DNA of 64,000 nucleotides from Ahaetulla prasina (GCF_028640845.1 NC_080542.1:131834580-131898579), one strand, 5' to 3'. Counted from the stretch's first letter, positions 33,778-46,570 are shown. Notes: generated by a model not told the origin, from the letters alone. Program-made: numbers and translations.

Positions 33778-33960
33778 TTTTTCAAGAGGCAAATGGATTT
33801 TCTGGTTTTTCTTTGAAGACGTTTCGCTTTTCTTTGAAGATGTTTCACTTCTCATCCAAGACGCTTCTTCTGCTTCTTGGATAAGAAGCGAAACATCTTC
33901 AATGAAAAACTAGGAAGTCCACTTGCCTCTTGAAAAAACTCCTTTGGAACAACCATGACC
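33778..33960. mobile_element. Palindromic Penelope-like tail (type alpha)
   Basis: The left arm (TTTTCAAGAGGCAAATGG, GAAGACGTTTCGCTT) is the inverse of the right arm (AAGCGAAACATCTTC, CTTGCCTCTTGAAAA). A ~27-bp piece is also tandemly repeated in the left arm. Minus-sense 33842-33872 has the hammerhead-like layout with CAGAAGA instead of CTGAAGA. Confidence 0.6.
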
Positions 33961-35008
33961 TGTAAGACCAAAAATCTCCATAGACAACCATTAATTTATT
34001 TCCAGGGAAAAATGAAGATTTCAGGGTTATGGCACTTTGAGTTTGATCTCTCTAGTTCCCAATCTTCTCGATGCTATAATCAGATTTACTTCCATTGTAC
34101 TAAACAGAGGAAGATGTAACACATTAGGGCAGACAAAGCATAAGAACCCAGTTTATTTCTAGAAACATCAGACTGTAACTGGGACTTATAAAAACATGTT
34201 GCTTGAAATCCTTCACTGAACCTTCTGTGGTTTTTCAAGGATTTCTAATTGGCTAGTCTTCATTTTAGTGACTTTTAATTTTTTCTTTTAAGCCAAATCT
34301 ATGGTGTTTTTGCCTGGAAAAAGTTCTTTACTTTTTTCTAGGATATTCATAAGTAGGTTATTTGTAGTAGGTGCTCTCCTTAAAATGAAATTTTGTGAGA
34401 TTTTAAACACCACTGAATTTGGAATTTACTCTGAAGATCTTATCCAATCTGAAATTAGTTAAGACACAAGATAGTTATAATTTTTCTTCCAGTAATATTA
34501 TACCAACGTAATGGTGTTTTTATTTATAGAAATAAAGCCTGTAGTTATGGAGTTCTAGGGAATTTAGGTGCAGCTATTTCCCACTTCACTAAGTGACATA
34601 ATATAAAACTATTCCATCTATGGACTCTGCCTGTAGAGAGAGAGAGAGAGAAAAAAAAGATTGTTTAATATCATGAAAAGAATATAACAGACCTAGGAAA
34701 CAGTGACTTAAAATAGTTACATTAAAATAACCAAAATAAATTGCTTGGGATTTGCAGGGGGAGATAAATGGGTTTATATCTTTCAAATTTCATTTTAGTT
34801 TTGCACATTGATTGCATGTAACTTTGGAATAAATAAAACACTGTTTTCCATCCAGAGCAAAATGAATCAGAATTGCTCCTGGTGAATTATCATTTACACA
34901 GATATCTCTTGCTGTGAAGCCATCTGGCTTGTTTCTTCTTTTACAAACTCTGTGCATTCAATTAATAATAAACATCTGCTGCTTCCATTTACTAAATCTC
35001 TTTGGTTT

Positions 35009-35061
<53 letters not shown>

Positions 35062-35737
35062 TCACAACACATACACACAGAGAGAGGCTTACCTCAATAC
35101 ATTCCTTGACAACACTTGGCTAATCACCTAACTGAAATTATGATTTGGTGTTGAACATGTGATTTCAGCAGACTTTGATTCTCCTGGTGGCTGAACAGGA
35201 GGAAAGAAATAACTGAATTTCCTTTTTGGTATTCCCATAGATAGCTGTGTATTCACACAATGTTAGCAAAAATAAGAAAGGAGAATCGAAAGCAGAAGAA
35301 GAGTAATAAAAATAGAATTCAGGAATGGTTATGATATTTCCATAACAAAACGCCCAGCAACAGCTGCAGCAGTCTAAGAAGGTTTTTTGGAAATGAATTA
35401 ATTTAGCTAATTATTTATATATATAAATGATATTCATAGCAGGATAGAGCAAAAGTTGGAAAGTCAGTTACAGAATAAAGAAAACATATTGAGCATATTA
35501 GTTGATTAATATAATTTAACTTATAAAATGATATACTCTTTACAGTTAAAAAATGAATGATTCTTCTTTGTCTGTTAATTAGTTTTATGTTCCATTTTTC
35601 TTCCAAGGAATCTTATATGGTGACATGTAAGAACATTTTAATCTTTACAGCTATCTAATGTGGTAGGTTGGACTTAGAGATGATTACTGTCTAACTATCA
35701 TTCCATGGATTTCATCATTTATTAAAGATTTGGAGCC
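33961..35737. other. No gene; simple repeats
   Basis: AT-rich, with (AG)n at 34635-34650 and (TG)n at 35012-35060. No recognisable exon. Confidence 0.55.
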
Positions 35738-35948
35738 ATGGCGGCTATGTGGTTAGAATGCAGGCTAACTCACTGCTCACAGCTAGGAGTTCAATCCTGA
35801 CTGGCTCAAGGTTGACTCAGCCTTCCATTCTTCTGAGGTCAATTAAATGAGGACCCAGATTGTTGGGGACAAAATGCTGCCTCTGTAAACCACTTAGAGA
35901 GGGCTGTAAAGCACTATAAAGTGGTATATAAGTTTAAGTGCTATTGCT
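35738..35948 (+). mobile_element. tRNA-type SINE, second family
   Basis: Head AGCCATGGCGGCTATGTGG with GTTAGAATGCAG (box A region) and GGAGTTCAATCC (box B). The end is GTAAACCACTTAGAGAGGGC...AGTGGTATATAAG. The tail differs from the L2-like SINE. A second copy is at 55988-56235. Confidence 0.8.
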
Positions 35949-36260
35949 TTTTGAACTTAGATTATTCTGGCTCAGATCAAATTGCACAACTACTACACCA
36001 TCATAGACCTCTGTAAAAAAAAATACATTTGGCATCCTTGAAGGTATTGTTGGGAGGGAAGCAAAATGTGGAAATATTTCAATGGTATCAAACTGAAGGC
36101 TAGAAACTGCAAAGGCACAATGGAAAATGTCAACTATTAGACAAATATTCTGCTTAACCCAGTTTTCCAAAGTAATGGCAACCTTGTTTGGACAGGAAAA
36201 ATAGTATTAGAATACTGGAACCAATTTTTAGACATAGAATAGACAAAAGTTTGCCACCTT
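35949..36260. other. No gene seen
   Basis: Unassigned sequence. Confidence 0.5.
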
Positions 36261-36332
36261 AAAATGTAGCTTTGTGGGTGCTATAATATATGCCTATGGA
36301 GTGTCTAAATAGCACCCACAAAGCTACATTTT
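36261..36332. repeat. Perfect 23-bp inverted repeat
   Basis: 36261-36283 and 36310-36332 are exact reverse complements (core TAGCTTTGTGGGTGCTA) around a 26-base loop. A transcript would fold into a miRNA-precursor-sized hairpin. No TIR element or target duplication is apparent. Confidence 0.95.
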
Positions 36333-36889
36333 TCTGAATGTTTTCTGTTCAGTTACATGACAAAGTTAGATTTTGATTAAAGTAATATTTGAACATTTTC
36401 TCAGAGGGCTAGGCTTCCAAGATGTGAAGCTGATTGATTCCAATCAATTTTTTTCCTCATACATGGATATTCATGAACATCTTGTTGAAGAGAATGTGGA
36501 GGGTGGCTCCTTCTAATCAAGACCTTTTGAATTATCGATGCTCCTCAGGAACATGTTTTCTTCACTACCATATATGATAACCACCTCCTCATCACAAAAC
36601 CTTCCCTAGTTGTGCTATGTACCCAGGTTCCCACAACCACATAAAATGCTGATCAGAAAAAGAATGCATTTCTAGGATGTTGACATTTGGCTGTTCAGAA
36701 GAAAAGTAAAACCTTGAATGTTGATCTGAAACAGCAGTTTCTATTTATCATTTTGCAGTGGTCCATAAATTATGACAATCAATCAGAGAAATTACATGGT
36801 TAGGAAGAAGCTCTGAGATTCCCAGACTGCTAATCACTTTTCACTTATTTGTTTGAGAGTTGAAGTCTACACATCAGGAAGCTGCCCAA
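36333..36889. other. No gene seen
   Basis: Unassigned sequence. Confidence 0.5.
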
Positions 36890-37165
36890 CAGAGGTGTGT
36901 TTCAGCAGGTTCTGACCAGTTCTGCAGTACAACGGTAGTGGAAATTTTGAATAGTTCGGAGAACCAGTAGTAAAAATTCTACCCCCATCTATTCTCTGCC
37001 TCCCAGCTGATCAGGAGGAAATGGGGATTTTGTAACTTTCCCCTGAAGTGGGGTGGGAATGGAGATTTTACAGTATCCTTCCCCTGCCACCCCCACCAAT
37101 CCATGCCACCCCCACCAAGCCATGCCCACAGAACCGGTAGTAAAAAAAATCGAAACCCACCACTG
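36890..37165. mobile_element. hAT-like MITE, group A
   Basis: Ends CAGAGGTGTGTTTC and CGAAACCCACCACTG with a perfect 8-bp duplication CTGCCCAA (36882-36889 and 37166-37173). Confidence 0.92.
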
Positions 37166-37544
37166 CTGCCCAAGATCAGGAAACTTAATATAAGACACAA
37201 ATACACTAGAGGTATACATTCCCCTTATAGCTAAACAAACAAACACGATATTGTGGGATGCTTGAGTTTAGGTAGAAGAAAGGCAAGTTAGCCAATGCAG
37301 GCTTCCCCAAGAGATGGTTAAATCCACAGATGCTGCAGATTGTAAAACAAACACAAGAAAAACCAAGGACAAATCGTATGGATCAGAGACTTACCTACCT
37401 CAATTCTTTAAAAAGATATCTCCATAGAGTGTGACAATTTCAACATTAGTTTTTAGGATAACTTTTATTTCCTTTTCTATCCTGCCTTTCCTCAGAAAGC
37501 TGGTTTACACTTACAACAAGAAGTCTGTGAAATAACATAAAAGT
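37166..37544. other. No gene seen
   Basis: Unassigned sequence. Confidence 0.5.
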
Positions 37545-38000
37545 TAGAGTTTTAGGGCTTGAAGGGCCCATGGAGTTCCTACTGAAGGCAGGAGACCTTA
37601 TACAATCCCAGTCAAATGGTTTCCAGTATATTTTTGAAAACCTCCAGTGATGGATCACATACGACTCTGGGAAGCATATTATTCTGTTGACTAATTGTTC
37701 CCACTGTCAAAAATTTCTCTTTATTTCTAGGTTGGATCTCTCTTTGACAGGTTTCCACCCATTACTTCTTGTCCTCTCCAGGTACTTTGGAGAATAGGTT
37801 GACCTTCTGTTCTCTGCAACAGCCCCTCAATTATTAGAAAACAGTTGTCATGTCCTCCCTAATCTCTCTCTTCTATAGGCTAACCATGGAGTGTAAAAAG
37901 GGTGTGACAGAGTGCCCTCAACTGTTCATCATAAGGTTTAGCCTCCAGACCTGTTCTCATCTTTGTTGCTCTTCTCTGCACACTTTCTACATTCTCAGCA
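37545..38000 (-). mobile_element. Old CR1 LINE 3' end
   Basis: Divergent CR1 end: TTTCCACCCATTACTTCTTG, GGTACTTTGGAGAATAGG and CATCTTTGTTGCTCTTCTCT are recognisable. No open frame; clearly older than the copies at 40919 and 48693. Confidence 0.8.
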
Positions 38001-38654
38001 TAATAATCTTTAATTATAATTAAATCATTATTTAATGAATACTAAATATTTAATTATTATCAGAAATAGTGATAATTATCTTTAGCATTCACTGTAAGAG
38101 GGGATCTTTCCTAGAATTACCCAATGAAGTTCATTAATTGTTGAGCAGAAGATGGATTTCCTCTGTTCAAGTTTCTGGTTAGTCCACCCATGTTTTAGTG
38201 TTGTAAACTGAAAAGGGATATACTAAAAATGAAAAGTTAATTTCGTAAACACACAGAAGGGGTTTATAACAAGGCAGAGAGGAGCAATTATTATTTTTTA
38301 GTGCAGAACAAATTGAGTTTTTTATTTGCAGTTACTCAGACTATTTTTTCTTTCTCTATTATGTCTGGAAGCAACATTTGGTTTTCTTTTTGCAATTGGC
38401 TGCTTAGGTCTGGATTCCATATCTGCTTCAATTGGTCATAGAGGCTTGCTTTAATAGAATAGCAAGGATGGCAAATAGCTCATCCTTGAAGTCATTTTTC
38501 ATTGGAAATCCTGTTACGCAGATTGGAGCTTTTATAGGTATACTCAATAGGAAAATAAAAGTATTCAATGACAGATATAGCCTATAAAATGTAGAAGCTT
38601 TCCTTAGACACTAATACCAAGTTGTTCATGTAGTTTTTGTAGTAACAGTTGAAA
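38001..38654. other. No gene seen
   Basis: Unassigned AT-rich sequence. Confidence 0.55.
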
Positions 38655-39373
38655 TATGGTATGTCATATCCCTCTTCTGCGCCAACTCAGAAAGCTCAAA
38701 CTGCCCAAGGAGCTGCTGATCCAGTTCTACAAAGGAATGATTGAGTCTGTTGTCTGCACCTCTATAACTGTTTTGTTTGGTTCTGCAACCCAACAAGAGA
38801 GACACAGACTTCATAGAATAATTAGAACTGCAGAAAAAACAATGGCTACCAGCCTGACTTCCATTGAGGACTTGTATACTGCACGAGTCAAAAAGGGGGC
38901 CTGTGAAAATATTTACAGTCCACTTGCATCCTAGACATAAACTGTTTCAACTCCTACCCTCAAAACGATGCTATAGAGCACTATACCCCAGAACAACTAG
39001 ACACAAGAACATTTTTCTCCCAAACGCCATCACTCTGTTAAATGAATAATTCCCTCAACACTGTCAAACTATTTACTAAGTCTGCACTACTATTAATCTT
39101 CTCATCCTTCTCATCACCCATCTCCTTTCACTTATGACTGTATGACTGTAACTTTGTTGCTTGTATACTTATGATTTATATGATCTTGATTGTTTCCTGA
39201 TTGCTTATTTGTACCCTATGTCTATCATTAAATGTTGTACCTTATGATTCTTGATGAACGTACCTTTTCTTTTATGTACACTGAGAGCATATGCACCAAG
39301 ACAAATTCCTTGTGTGTCCAATCACACTTGGCCCATAAAAAATTCCATTCCATTCCATTCCATTCCATTCCAT
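38655..39373 (+). mobile_element. LINE-C 3' end with (ATTCC)n
   Basis: Plus-strand code for the LINE-C thumb (LRKLKLPKELLIQFYKGMIES, ATQQERHRLHRIIRTAEK) and C-terminus (frame shift near 38890). It then carries the usual 3' end CCAATCACACTTGGCC and (ATTCC)n at 39346-39373 in place of ATTCT. Confidence 0.9.
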
Positions 39374-40429
39374 TTTTCCTCCTGCTGTCCCCCTTGCTTT
39401 AATCTGCAGCTGTGCAATTTTTGGGTTGTTTCCTTCTCGTGTCCCACTATCTTACTTTGCTTTCTGAAGTCCACCAAAGTAAGCCTCACATTGTCACCTA
39501 TAGTGGACCAATTACTAAGAAATAAGTTCAATTCCTACAATATGGCCAAACTGTAAGACCTAAGCTAGTGAGAATCAATGGTCTGCCACCTTCTCCATTG
39601 GCCCTGCAGAATATTGTATACCTCAGTTACTAAAAAATGTTTTTATTGCTTCTAATATAGTTGATTCCATTTAATACCGTGCCAAGGTTCTTTTTTTTTC
39701 TTTTTTCCTACTCTCAGGTGACAAAATAAATTGATTTAGCTTTCTCTTGGGGAAAGCCTTTTAGCTTACATTATTGATGAAGGAGAGTGTTACTCCTATT
39801 GCTATCCTTTTCAATCCACCCGGCTTCCCAAACTTTTTAACCTGAAAAAGATCTAGTCAATGATTTTTTTCGTAAGTTTTTAGCCTTCAGATTTAATTAA
39901 TGCAAGGAAAGTTTGTCTGTATTAGAACAGTGGAAAGAAAAAGGTACAAGAAAGGACACAAAAGTCTCAGCATCGCCTAAGAAAGTCCAAAAACTGTACT
40001 CTGAGAATCAGCAACTTTTTTCCCCCTCAAATTCATTTCAAATGAATTTCAATTCATTAAAAAAAAACCTGAAGCAAATTATACTTTTCTTCACTACTAT
40101 AGCTCCATTGCTTGTTTTAATTGAATAGTTCTTTAAATAGAGATTGCAATCCTGGTGTTAGTAACATGATTGAATTCACTTCTCCAAACTTTCCTTATTT
40201 TTCTGAATTGCTTATTAAGTTAAACAACATTATGTTCCCCATCAAATGCTCTGAAATGGGTGGTGTCAAAATACTGTCCAGTTCTAAAAATGACTATCCT
40301 TCATTTCAAACCACAACTGAACATTAGCTTGCCTTGCCTGCATGGGAGTTTCCTGGTATACACATCCAACTTTTGACATGTTATAGAATAAGAGAGGTGG
40401 AATGATTCATTTAGGTAATCAAGTCTAAC
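39374..40429. other. No gene seen
   Basis: Unassigned AT-rich sequence. Confidence 0.55.
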
Positions 40430-40704
40430 CTTCTGCTTGGTTCCAGAATCCAAATTGAAGCAGTCAAGATAGATAGCTATAGAGCTTCCGGTAGAGCACA
40501 TCTGATGGACTAAAGTTCAGCACCTTTCTGATTAGCTAATTGATTCTTCTATCAAAATACTTGAAGAACAGCTATGTTTTTAAATATTCAGTTGGAACAG
40601 CATGCATGTATTTCTTTAATCTTCTGCTTGGTTCCAGAATCCAAATTGAAGCAGTCAAGATAGATAGCTATAGAGTTTCCGGTAGAGCACATCTGATGGA
40701 CTAA
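40430..40704 (+). repeat. 84-bp direct duplication
   Basis: 40430-40513 and 40621-40704 differ at one base (AGAGC versus AGAGT before TTCCGG), separated by 107 unrelated bases. Not related to any repeat family seen here. Confidence 0.95.
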
Positions 40705-40918
40705 TATGGCATCATATAGAACAGATGACTCTTTCAGTGTGACATCCTTTTGAGAGTTTGTTCTGTCCTCTTTCAAGCGATTTTTTTTCAAGGTTAAACT
40801 TGTTCAGGTCCAATCTTCTCCAGTTAGTCTTGTCTTTTTCAAGGGTAAATATTTTCTCTTTATATGACTTCGTTTCTAGTTTTCTAATCACGAGAGACTA
40901 AGCAATTATGAGAAATAA
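40705..40918. other. No gene seen
   Basis: Unassigned. Confidence 0.5.
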
Positions 40919-42330
40919 CAACAACAACAACAACAACAACAACAGAGTTGGAAGGGACCTTGGAGGCCTTCTAGTCCAACCCCCTGCCCAGGCAGGAAAC
41001 CCTACACCATCTCACACAGATGGTTATCCAACATTTTCTTAAAAAATTCCAGTATTGGAGCATTTACAACTTCTGCAGGCAAGTTGTTCCACTTATTAAT
41101 TGTTCTAACTGTCAGGAAATTTCTCCTTAGTTCTAAGTTGCTTCTTTCTTTGATCAGTTTCCACCCATTGCTTCTTGTTCTACCCTCTGCTTTGGAGAAC
41201 AGCCTGACTTCCTCTTCTTTGTGGCAACCCCTGAGATATTAGAACACTGCTATTATGTCTCCCCTAGTCCTTCTTTTTATTAAACTAGATATATCCAGTT
41301 CCTGCAACCATTCTTCATATGTTTAAGCCTCCAGTCCCCTAATCATCTTTGTTGCTCTTCTCTGCACTCTTTCTAGAGTCTCAACATCTTTTTTACATCG
41401 CAGAGACCAAAACTGAATGCAGTATTCCAACTATGGCCTTACCAAGGCATTACAAAGTGGCACTAACACTTCATGTGATCTTGATTTTATCCCTCTGTTT
41501 ATGCAGCCCAGAACTGTGTTGACTTTTTTGGCAGCTGCTGCACACTGTTGGTTCATATCTAAATGGTTACAACTATTGAGCAAGGTACCATATATACGGT
41601 ACCTGGGTATTTTGGGTTTTTTTGCCTAAATGTAGAACCTTACTTTTTTCACTGATGAATTTCATTTTGTTAGATAGCGCCCAATGTTCAAGTCTATCAA
41701 GATCCTTTGGGTAACCTGAGCCTATCTTCTGGAGTGTTGGCTATTCTTGCCAGCTTGGTGTCATCTGCAAATTTGATGAGTTCCCCATCTATCCCCTCAT
41801 CCAAGTCATTGATGAAGATGTTGAAGAGTACTTGGCCTAAAACAGAGCCTTGGGGTACTCCACTGCATACTTCCCTCCATGTGGATGTAGTTCCATTGAG
41901 GACTACATGTTGAGTACAGTTGGTCAGCCAGTTACAAATCCATTTTGTGTTGGTGGTGTTTAACGCACGTTTTTTAATCTTATCTAGTAGTAGGTTATGG
42001 TCTACTTTATCAAATGCTTTACTGAAGTCCAAGTAAATTATATCGACAGCATTCCTTTGGCCTATTAATTTTGTCACTTTGTCAAAGAATGCAATAAGTC
42101 TGGCATGATCTGTTTTTGACAAACCCATGTTGGCTTTTGGTTATTACTTTGTTTGCTTCTAGGTGTTCGGTGATTTGTTGCTTAATTATCTTTTCCAGAA
42201 TCTTCCCCGGAATTGAGGTCAGGCTGATAGGTCTGTATTTTCCTGGATCTGTTTTTTTTCCTTTTTTGAAGATGGGAACTACATCAGCTCTTTTCCAGTC
42301 CTCTGGCAGCTCTTTGCCAGGATCTTTGAA
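40919..42330 (-). mobile_element. CR1 LINE, 1.4 kb, best RT region
   Basis: Begins at an (AAC)n tail (40919-40942) and runs into RT. Frame 41697-42128 (143 codons) shows YLDFSKAFDKVDH (32-44), VPQGSVLG (91-98) and the catalytic FADD (120-123). 42082-42387 adds LPEDWKRADVVPIFKKGKK and YRPISLTSIPGKILEKII. Several frame breaks separate the pieces; 5'-truncated. Confidence 0.94.
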
Positions 42331-42526
42331 ATAAATGACAATTACCAAGCAAATCTGTTCGTATGAATTCCCAAAATCAACAGCCATGGTAATTTGAAAT
42401 ATAGGTCAGTTAAAATGGAAAGCATTGCACTTTGTGGGAATGGAGAAAGATATATGGAAGGTATGGCTCATACAAAATGCAACATCCTAGGTCATGATGG
42501 ATAACTGTGATGTACTTTGGGAGCTC

Positions 42527-42824
42527 CAGAGATGGGTTTCAGCAGGTTCTGACCAGTTCTGGAGAACAGGTAGTGGAAATTTTGAGTAGTTCAGAGAACC
42601 AGTAAATACCACCTCTGACTGACCCCACCGCGATCTGTTCTCTGCTTCTCGAGTCCCAGCTGATTGAGACGAAATGCAGATTTTAAAGTATCCTTCCCCT
42701 GGATTAGGGTAGGAATGGAGATCTTACAGTATCCTTCCCTTGTGATGCCCACCAATCCATGCCATGCCCACCACCAAGCCACTGCCACAGAACCAGTAGT
42801 AAACATTTTTGAATCCCACCACTG
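42527..42824. mobile_element. hAT-like MITE, group A
   Basis: Ends CAGAGATGGGTTTCAGC and GAATCCCACCACTG; flanks GGGAGCTC and GGGAGTTA match 6/8. The most decayed of the four group A copies. Confidence 0.82.
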
Positions 42825-42839
42825 GGGAGTTACATTGGG

Positions 42840-43125
42840 TGCCAATGGACTTGAGTGTTGTTCAAGGTGCTGGCCATAATTTTTAAGGGCCTTTACTATT
42901 CCAGTCTGAGTATCTGAGAGATCATATTTTCTGATATTTATCTATTTGTCCAACCATATCTCATAGTGTCCATCATCTCCAGTTCTTGTCCCTGCAGATG
43001 GGGCCTCAGAGGCATATTTTCCCATCATTGCTTAATTCTGCAGAACTCACTTCCAGTAGAGTCTTGGCTTGTTTCATACATTCAGAGTTTCAGGAAACTA
43101 GTAAAAACTCCTTCCCCACCAATCT
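42840..43125 (+). mobile_element. Probable old L2 LINE remnant
   Basis: Broken plus-strand frames resemble the L2 C-terminus (a stretch like LLNSAELTSSR followed by FQETSKNSFPT). Weak similarity by eye only. Confidence 0.35.
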
Positions 43126-45139
43126 GAAATAGGTGGAGGATGCTTAATAATGCAGGTATGGTCTGTAGCATAGTTAGCTTGTTTATGTGACTTTTTTATG
43201 TATTTGGGGTTTGAGGAGAAGTTAAAACATTTATTCTTAGCTGCCTAGGACTTCTGGGAATTTTTGGCAGACAAGTATAGTTAATAACTAAATAAATAGT
43301 ACTTTTTATTTTTAAGCTGTGTCTTCTTTCTGGTGGGGAGCCAATATTTCTCAAACTACAGTTTTTATTAAAAGTTCCTGAGACTTTCAATATTTTGAAT
43401 ATTGTGCTTCTGTAGAGATAAGAAGAAATGGCCTTGAGAGACATGAGGAAGAGCTACTTCCAAAATAAAGGTCAGTTGAAAGAGTACTGAATTTGGGGAA
43501 GGAATGTAATATGAGTAGATGTTTCAAAGAAACCCCTTCCTAGTTCTCACAAAGATTATAGGAAGTGAAGAGAGAGAATATTCAGTCTTGCAAGATTTGA
43601 TTACTGTAGTTTTACAATAAAAGTAGCATTGATCAGTGTAAGATTGGATTTTGGTCTGCATGAGATTGGATTCCTAGACTGATCTACCTTGAGGACTTTC
43701 TTGCATAGAAAACAAAAGTCATTTTGATGAGTTTTGTTTAATATATTGCATCATGTGTGAGTGCACAGCTAAGTTTGAGTAACAGTTATGATTCCACACA
43801 CACTTCTGAATGTTACCAAATTATGTATGTTCAAAGCACTGTAAAAAAATGCAGAATTGAGTTCTCCAACATATGCAGTAATAAAAAGGAACAAACAAGC
43901 TCACTCAATGCTCTGTTAAGGGTACGCCATAACCTCTGAGAAATTATTTGGAGAATTTACAAGAATTGAAGTCTGCCTGTCTTATAGTTGCCAAAATTGA
44001 GAATTGCTGGTCCAATCAATGACATTACCCTACAGACATTTCCCAAAATTCTCACAAAGAGGGTTAAAAGGAAACCTTTATGCCAAGCTGTAGCTATTAA
44101 AGTTTGTATGAAAACGAAATTCTTGTTCATCTCAGAAAGGACAATGAACAAAATCACCAAGCAATGCATCTTACCCAGTCCTTGTATGGATGAATAATAT
44201 CCCCAAACTTTTAAATATTTATTATAGAATAAACTGCCCTTTTAGGTAGATGGCAAAGCATTGGAAGAAGACTATTTACATAACCGGCTTGTTCTCCAAA
44301 TATAGTTAAAAGCTTAGTTCTACCCATATATTTCTTGAATAGTCTCACACACTTCCAATACTGTGTCAAATGCTTTTTAATACCTCAAAAGGAGAAAAGG
44401 AGAAAGTGTGTGTGGGGGGGAAAGGGTATGTGTGTGTCAGGAACAGTATTCCCAAAAATATTTTATGGTTCTTATCTTCACCTTTTTTAATCTTTCTTTT
44501 CCTCCCCAATATCTTTCTTTTTCTTCACCTCAGTTTAAATGATTAGATTAAGATAAAGCATAGCAATAGCAAAATGTATGCAATGTAAACATTTGGCTAA
44601 CAGTTCTATTCTTTGCTCAGTTGATTTACTCCCTATTCTTCTACCCTGAAAACTGTGTATACAAATATTATAAAAAGGCTTATATTTTTCTAAGCTGCAG
44701 CTCATTTCATCAAAAGCATAGAGTAGCTGAACAGATGTAGGATTTAAAGTGATATGAGGTTGGATGAGAAAAAAGGAATAAGGGAAAGTAGTGTTATGCA
44801 GGTTTGGTTATATGTAAGAAAGATTACAATTACCTTATCAATTAACAACTGCAATATGCTAAAAATCCATTGTGTTTGTTGTGACTTTCTGAGATAGTTG
44901 GAGGCCTTTAGATGTATGTAAACATCTGATTCACATGTATGTATTCAAATCTGGCTTCATATTCACATATATGTGAATCTTGTCAAGAGATTTCAAGCTA
45001 TCTAAAAAGTCTCAACACACACAGTTGGGGTATTTTAGTGCAGTAGGATTACAATAGACTTACAATGTGTGTTTGATGTAACCTACACCTTCATAACCAA
45101 TATATCTTCCTTGAACTTCGTGGCTTCACCCCAATTTAA
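43126..45139. other. No gene seen
   Basis: About 2 kb AT-rich. 43955-44008 weakly recalls the palindromic MITE at 456. No exon-like frame. Confidence 0.5.
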
Positions 45140-45235
45140 ATCCCAGATCGGGTTAGCTGCTTCATACATCTGATGAAGTGACTTGTAGATTGTGAAAGCT
45201 TGTGCCTTTTAATAAAAATTGTAAAAGTGAAATAT
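45140..45235 (+). mobile_element. Penelope-like tail (type delta) with hammerhead-like core
   Basis: 45170-45197 reads CTGATGA, extra A, GTGAC...ATTGT, GAAA, then GCTTGTGCC and AATAAAAATTG. Stem II is weak in this copy. Similar CATCTGATGAAGTGA sequences are common amniote repeats (recalled, not checked). Confidence 0.35.
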
Positions 45236-45740
45236 GCACGTTTCTCCTGATTTACGGAAATGGTATCATGCCTTTAAAAATATTGGATGAAGTTACCTTT
45301 CCCTTTCAATTCAATAAATGTTGTCTTGCTAAATGCCTCTGATCTAAGATGATTTTTGTTTCTAAAATCACAGGAAAAAGAGTGTCAAAATAAAACACAT
45401 CCCAAAGTTATGAAGAGAAGCAAATGATAAAATCCAGGATTTGGCTTGAATTAAGGGACAAATGTATTCTTCATAAAGCTATGATTTCAGATGTGTATCC
45501 AATTAAATTATATGTCATCTTTAATTTGATTGATAAGAAGCATTATTTCTCCCCTTTTTTACAGCATTAGAGCTCAGAAATCATATAATGAAACCAACAA
45601 TGGAGTTTTTTTTGGGGGGGAATACTTCTCTACTTCTATATACTAATATCCAGATGGTCATTTATTTAATTGTTTTATTGCTCCAATTTCCCCCCAAATG
45701 CCCCCATGTTATGGCAAGTTCTAGAGCAAAGTGATCACAC
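45236..45740. other. No gene seen
   Basis: Unassigned sequence. Confidence 0.5.
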
Positions 45741-46570
45741 CGACACACATACACACACACACCTCCAGCAGCCTCTGGATGCAAGTAGTCCAGCAAAGTG
45801 CTGTAAGCACAATGGCTGTAAAGTAAGAAATCCAGCGGGGCAAGGGAATAAGTCAATGAGTCCAGGAAGCAAAGGAACAAGGCAATTAATCCAGAAAGCA
45901 AGAAATAAAGCAAGAATAGAACAGAACAGAACAGAACAGAACAGAACAGAACAGAACAGAACAGAATAGAATAGAATAGAATAGAATTGAATTGAATTGA
46001 ATTGAATTTTTTATCGGCCAAGTGTGATTGGACATACAAGGAATTTGTCTTTGGTGCATATGCTATCAGTGTACATAAAAAGACAAGATACAGTCGTCAA
46101 GAATCACAGGGCACAATGCCCAGTTACAGTCATAGGGTACAATAAGCAATCAAGTCCAGGAAACTCCAAATGTCGGCAATGGCACACAAAACTCCAGCAT
46201 TTCAGTGTTTGTTCCCGACAAATGGCCCGCCCCCCAGCATCTCCTTAATCCCCAGGTGTGCCTTGTGAAAAGGGGCAAGGCACTCTCCTCCCAAGTCATT
46301 GGGTTAGTCTGTGCTGTTCCCACCTCCTCTCCACTCTCCGTGCTCAGGTATCAGGAGGGGGCACTTCTTGCTCATTGCCTGAGCTCCTTTGCTCCTCATT
46401 TCCACTGCCTGTCTTCTGTTGGTTGTCCTGGCCCCATTTCTCCTTGGTAGCAACCCCACTCCTGAGGGGCACTGGCCTGCCCCCTCCCCATATTCCTCCA
46501 AAGCCAACAAAGTTTCCCTTGGCTCCAACTCCACCTTGTCTTCCTCCACAGATTCGGACTCTGACGGGGA
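45741..46570. repeat. Unclassified repeat-like region, split by LINE-C
   Basis: 45765-45912 has repeated (A)GTCCAG motifs. After the LINE-C insertion, GTCCAGGAAACTCC resumes at 46156, followed by ~370 GC-rich bases with short frames on both strands (minus frame 46304-46573 with SESESVEEDKVELE). It could be an LTR or leader of an unrecognised retroelement. I cannot assign it. Confidence 0.35.
45913..46153 (-). mobile_element. LINE-C 3' tail with compound microsatellite
   Basis: Minus-sense LINE-C end (GGCCAAGTGTGATTGGACAT on plus) preceded on the plus strand by (GAACA)n to about 45963, (AATAG)n to 45986 and (AATTG)n to 46006. 5'-truncated with no coding part. Confidence 0.9.
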
